Assembly (NCBI GenBank): GCA_021648845.1
Contig: JAKJHY010000002.1
Span: 310,001 to 374,000 of the forward strand
DNA from: Mycobacterium sp. MBM
GTDB lineage: Bacteria; Actinomycetota; Actinomycetes; Mycobacteriales; Mycobacteriaceae
Reading direction: 5' to 3'
Length of the DNA: 64,000 bases
Position numbers and translations under genes: made by a program. Each line of letters starts with the position of its first letter. Position 1 is the first letter of the stretch. Below are positions 61,033 through 64,000 of the stretch, one piece after another. Under the pieces are notes generated by a model. It did not search any database, was not told where the DNA came from, and saw only the letters and a program-made list of their open reading frames with translations.

Positions 61033-63029
61033 TCAAGAAATCCTCTTCGTGCATCACCGGGCGCGGACTGCGGCTGCAGTGTCTTGAGTCGCTCCGACGA
61101 GTTGAGCTGCCAGGGTACCGAAGTCACCATGACGTTCGGCTCGAAGAGCAGTCGGCCCTTCAACCGCAGCGCACTCTGGTTGTGCAGCACCTGCTCCCAC
61201 CAATGACCGACCACGTACTCGGGGATGAACACCGTCACCACGGTGCGCGGCGATTCCTTGGTGATCCTCTTCACGTAATCCAGGACCGGACGGGTAATCT
61301 CGCGATACGGCGAGGCGATGACCTTCAGCGGCGTGCTGACATCGCTCTCCTCCCAGGTGTGCACGAGCTCGCGGGTTTCGGCGTCATCGACACTGACCGT
61401 GATCGCCTCAAGCACATCCGGACGGGTGGCACGGGCGTAGGCCAACGCCCGCCGCGTCGGCAGATGCAGCTTGGACACCAACACCACCGCATGATTGCGG
61501 CTGGGCAGCACGATGTCTTCCAGGCTGGCTTCCTGCTCGTCGAGCTCGCGGGCCACGGTGTCATAGTGCTTGCGGATGAGCTTCATGATGACGAACAGCG
61601 CGCCCATCGCCAGGATCGCGATCCATGCACCGGCGACGAACTTGGTTACCACCACCACCACCAGCACGCTGCCGGTACACGCACAGCCGATGGCGTTGAT
61701 CACCCGCGAGCGCATCATGGTGCGCCGCGCAGCCGGATCGGTCTCGATCTTGAGGAAGCGGGTCCAGTGCCGCACCATCCCGACCTGGCTGAGCGTGAAG
61801 GACACGAACACACCCACGATGTAGAGCTGAATCAGATGCGTGACCTCGGCCTGGAACGCGACGACGAACGCCACGGCCGCCAGGGCCAGGAACAAGATGC
61901 CATTGGAGAACGCCAACCGGTCGCCGCGGGTGTGCAGCTGACGGGGCAAAAACCGGTCCTGCGCCAGAATCGAGCCCAGCACCGGGAATCCGTTGAAGGC
62001 GGTGTTCGCCGCGAGCACCAGGATCAGCGCCGTCACCCCGGCGATCGCGTACAGACCGAGCGGGAAATCGTGGAACACCGCGTCGGCCAACTGCGCGATC
62101 AGCGTCTTCTGGTGGTAGTCCGCCGGCGCGCCCACCAGTTGTTCTGCCGGGCGCTCGGCCATCTTCACGCCCGTCTCCCTGGCCAACAGGATGATTCCGA
62201 GGAAAAGCGTGGTCGCCACCGCACCCAGCATCAGCAGCGTGGTCGCGGCGTTGCGCGATTTCGGCTTCCGGAACGCCGGCACCCCGTTGCTGATCGCCTC
62301 CACACCGGTCAGCGCCGCGCAGCCCGACGAGAAGGCCCGCGCCACGAGGAACACCATGGCGATCGCCACCATGTCCTCGCCCTCGTTCTCCGCGTGCATT
62401 TCGAACGCTGCGGACTCGGCCTGCAGCGGCACACCGAGCACGTGGATCTGGAACAGCCCCCAGCCCAGCATCGCGAAGATGCCGAACATGAACGCATAGG
62501 TCGGGATGGCGAATGCGGTGCCCGATTCCCGGATACCGCGCAAGTTCAGCGAGGCCAGCACCAGGATCGCCGCCACCGCGAAAAGCACCTTGTGCTGATT
62601 GATGTAGGGCACCGCCGAGCCGATATTGGCCATCGCCGAGGACATCGACACCGCCACCGTCAGCACGTAATCGACAAGCAGCGCGCTGGCCACGGTCAGC
62701 CCGGCGGTCCCACCCAGATTGGTGGTGACCACCTCGTAGTCGCCACCGCCGGACGGGTAGGCGTGCACGTTCTGCCGGTAGCTGGCGATCACGATCATCA
62801 TCACCGCGGCCACCGCCAGCCCGATCCACGGCGCGAAGGAGTAGGACGCCAGGCCGGCCACCGAGAGCACCAGGAATATCTCCTCGGGGGCGTAGGCCAC
62901 CGAGGACAACGCATCGGAGGCGAACACCGGCAAGGCGATCCGCTTGGGGAGCAGCGTGTGCGACAGCTTGTCGCTGCGAAACGGTCTACCCAGTACCAAT
63001 CGGCGGGTAGCCGTCGAGAGCTTGGACAC
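61029..63029 (-). CDS. APC-family amino acid/potassium permease-like protein (Rv2690c type)
   Basis: A 666-residue protein: about twelve hydrophobic helices up to residue 480 (RIALPVFASDALSSVAYAPE; ASYRQNVHAYPSGGGDYEVV; ALTGVEAISNGVPAFRKPKS), then a 170-residue soluble tail (AVVLVSKLHLPTRRALAYAR) resembling a universal-stress-like domain. Its place divergent from the TrkA pair suggests regulated cation transport, as in KimA-type K+ importers, but amino acid transport is also possible. GTG 63029 was chosen: TACTCT (63043-63038) is 8 nt upstream. The longer frame to 63755 is antisense to ceoB. Confidence 0.85.
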   Translation of the reverse strand: MSKLSTATRRLVLGRPFRSDKLSHTLLPKRIALPVFASDALSSVAYAPEEIFLVLSVAGLASYSFAPWIGLAVAAVMMIVIASYRQNVHAYPSGGGDYEVVTTNLGGTAGLTVASALLVDYVLTVAVSMSSAMANIGSAVPYINQHKVLFAVAAILVLASLNLRGIRESGTAFAIPTYAFMFGIFAMLGWGLFQIHVLGVPLQAESAAFEMHAENEGEDMVAIAMVFLVARAFSSGCAALTGVEAISNGVPAFRKPKSRNAATTLLMLGAVATTLFLGIILLARETGVKMAERPAEQLVGAPADYHQKTLIAQLADAVFHDFPLGLYAIAGVTALILVLAANTAFNGFPVLGSILAQDRFLPRQLHTRGDRLAFSNGILFLALAAVAFVVAFQAEVTHLIQLYIVGVFVSFTLSQVGMVRHWTRFLKIETDPAARRTMMRSRVINAIGCACTGSVLVVVVVTKFVAGAWIAILAMGALFVIMKLIRKHYDTVARELDEQEASLEDIVLPSRNHAVVLVSKLHLPTRRALAYARATRPDVLEAITVSVDDAETRELVHTWEESDVSTPLKVIASPYREITRPVLDYVKRITKESPRTVVTVFIPEYVVGHWWEQVLHNQSALRLKGRLLFEPNVMVTSVPWQLNSSERLKTLQPQSAPGDARRGFLD

Positions 63030-63140
63030 GAGTGCCAAGAGTAAGCCCGAACCGGATTGGCTGTAGCGTTCCGGGTGCGCCGGTTGAGCGGCGTGTTCGA
63101 TGGTGCGGTATTCCTGGACAGCGGCCAGAGAGGACCGAGA

Positions 63141-63809
63141 GTGCGGGTAGTGGTGATGGGATGCGGCCGGGTGGGCGCGTCGCTGGCGGACGGTTTGGCG
63201 AGGATCGGCCACGAAGTGGCCGTCATCGACCGGGATTCGACCGCGTTCAACAGGCTGTCCCCCGAGTTCACCGGTGAGCGGGTGCTCGGCATGGGCTTCG
63301 ACCGGGATGTGCTGTTGCGTGCGGGGATTCAGGAAGCGGGCGCGTTCGCCGCGGTGTCCTCCGGCGACAATTCGAACATCATCTCCGCCCGGGTGGCGCG
63401 CGAGACCTTCGGTATCGAGCGGGTCGTGGCACGCATCTATGACGCCAAACGCGCCGCCGTTTACGAACGCCTGGGCATCCCCACCGTGGCCACCGTGCCG
63501 TGGACCACCGACCGCCTGCTCAACGTTCTCACCCGGGAATCCGAGACCACCAAATGGCGTGACCCGTCCGGCAACGTCGGCGTCGCCGAACTGCCCTTGC
63601 ACGAGGACTGGGCCGGCCACCCGGTGACCGAACTGGAGGCCGTCACCGGCGGCCGGGTCGCCTTCATGCTGCGGCTGGGCTCCGGGCTGCTGCCCGATGC
63701 CAAAACCGTCATCCAGGCCGGTGACCACGTGTTCCTCGCCGCCATCTCCGGACATATCGCCGAGGCGCTGGCGATCTCGGCCCTCCCCCCCAACGAGGAC
63801 AACGAATGA
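63141..63809 (+). CDS. ceoB: TrkA-type potassium regulatory protein CeoB
   Basis: A 222-residue protein: an N-terminal Rossmann RCK_N domain (VVVMGCGRVGASLADGLARI; VAVIDRDSTAFNRLSPEFTG) and a TrkA_C domain (VAELPLHEDWAGHPVTELEA; LLPDAKTVIQAGDHVFLAAI). It binds nucleotides and gates a K+ transporter, perhaps the permease divergent to it. GTG 63141 is the start that keeps the GxGxxG fold at the N-terminus. It overlaps the next gene by 4 bp. It matches Rv2691 by position. Confidence 0.88.
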   Translation: MRVVVMGCGRVGASLADGLARIGHEVAVIDRDSTAFNRLSPEFTGERVLGMGFDRDVLLRAGIQEAGAFAAVSSGDNSNIISARVARETFGIERVVARIYDAKRAAVYERLGIPTVATVPWTTDRLLNVLTRESETTKWRDPSGNVGVAELPLHEDWAGHPVTELEAVTGGRVAFMLRLGSGLLPDAKTVIQAGDHVFLAAISGHIAEALAISALPPNEDNE

Positions 63810-64000
63810 AGGTCGCCATCGCCGGGGCCGGCGCGGTAGGCCGGTCCATCGCCCGTGAGCTGGTGGCCAATCACGAGGTCACCCTGCTCGAGCGTGATCC
63901 TGAACACATCGACGTCGACGCCATCCCCGCCGCGCACTGGCGCCTCGGCGACGCCTGCGAACTGAGCCTGCTGGAATCGGTGCGGTTGCAGGAGTTCGAC
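63806..64000 (+). CDS. ceoC: TrkA-type potassium regulatory protein CeoC (partial)
   Basis: The gene runs off the right edge; 65 residues are visible. MKVAIAGAGAVGRSIARELV is the start of a second RCK_N Rossmann domain, followed by VTLLERDPEHIDVDAIPAAH with the acidic end of strand 2 and LGDACELSLLESVRLQEFD. It is translationally coupled to ceoB (ATGA overlap). Two adjacent TrkA-like subunits are the usual actinobacterial arrangement (Rv2691-Rv2692). Confidence 0.88.
   Translation, partial: MKVAIAGAGAVGRSIARELVANHEVTLLERDPEHIDVDAIPAAHWRLGDACELSLLESVRLQEFD

Overview
The window reads as a chromosome segment of a fast-growing, high-GC mycobacterium (Mycolicibacterium-like). The evidence is GC-rich coding with frequent GTG starts, many apparently leaderless genes (a TANNNT -10 hexamer 5-8 nt before the start codon), F420-type and DUF222/13E12 genes, and a right half (about 39.6-64.0 kb) that follows, from memory, the M. 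tuberculosis order Rv2667-Rv2692: clpC2, secreted protein, GNAT, zapE-like, ribD, hydrolase, aftC, msrB, hemQ, hemY, hemE, DUF3000, RNase D-like, dxs, RNA methyltransferase, APC permease, ceoB, ceoC.

Layout. 0-5.3 kb: a truncated PGPGW membrane protein, a thioesterase, a DUF1990 gene and an acyl-CoA catabolic operon (two acyl-CoA dehydrogenases and an enoyl-CoA hydratase) beside a phosphotransferase-family kinase. 5.3-10.2 kb: glycogen phosphorylase and phosphoketolase in tandem. 10.2-20.9 kb: accessory metabolism, with TetR/DUF1214/sulfotransferase, a DosR-type ferredoxin (fdxA), an F420-type oxidoreductase, a MarR/ClC channel pair, a flavin monooxygenase, a flavin reductase, a zinc alcohol dehydrogenase and a small secreted protein. 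tRNA-Val(CAC) and a tRNA cluster Gly-Cys-Val(GAC) follow.

21.3-33.4 kb is an acquired region. It starts just after tRNA-Val(GAC) with an AT-rich orphan gene, then a graveyard of insertion-sequence pieces: a complete-length IS3-family element with a frameshifted transposase, an IS481 fragment and an IS3 orfA fragment. Next comes a compact cobalt-type nitrile degradation operon on the minus strand: tandem-nitrilase amidase, nitrile hydratase alpha, nitrile hydratase beta split into two genes, His-rich accessory protein, DUF1097 membrane protein and the cobalt ECF transporter cbiMNQO. It is headed by a divergent MarR / AmiC-like regulatory pair. The island ends inside a lipoprotein gene, of which only the middle remains.

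33.6-39.6 kb: membrane and secreted proteins, a PHB-depolymerase-like esterase, and a type I DAHP synthase preceded by a leaderless Tyr-Trp-Arg-Phe leader peptide with mutually exclusive hairpins (an attenuator). 39.6-64.0 kb: the conserved block above, interrupted by a membrane GGDEF/EAL protein, nhaA, a TetR gene and a DUF222 HNH gene whose start codon lies inside a perfect SOS box. It ends at a TrkA-type potassium pair, the second gene cut by the window edge.

Main regulatory signals by eye: the aromatic attenuator, two dyads covering the -35 and -10 of clpC2, the SOS box, a DosR-like box before fdxA, and several dyads next to TetR/MarR genes. No CRISPR array, rRNA or prophage structural gene was seen. 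No database search or computation was run; family names rest on recognised motifs and remembered homologues.
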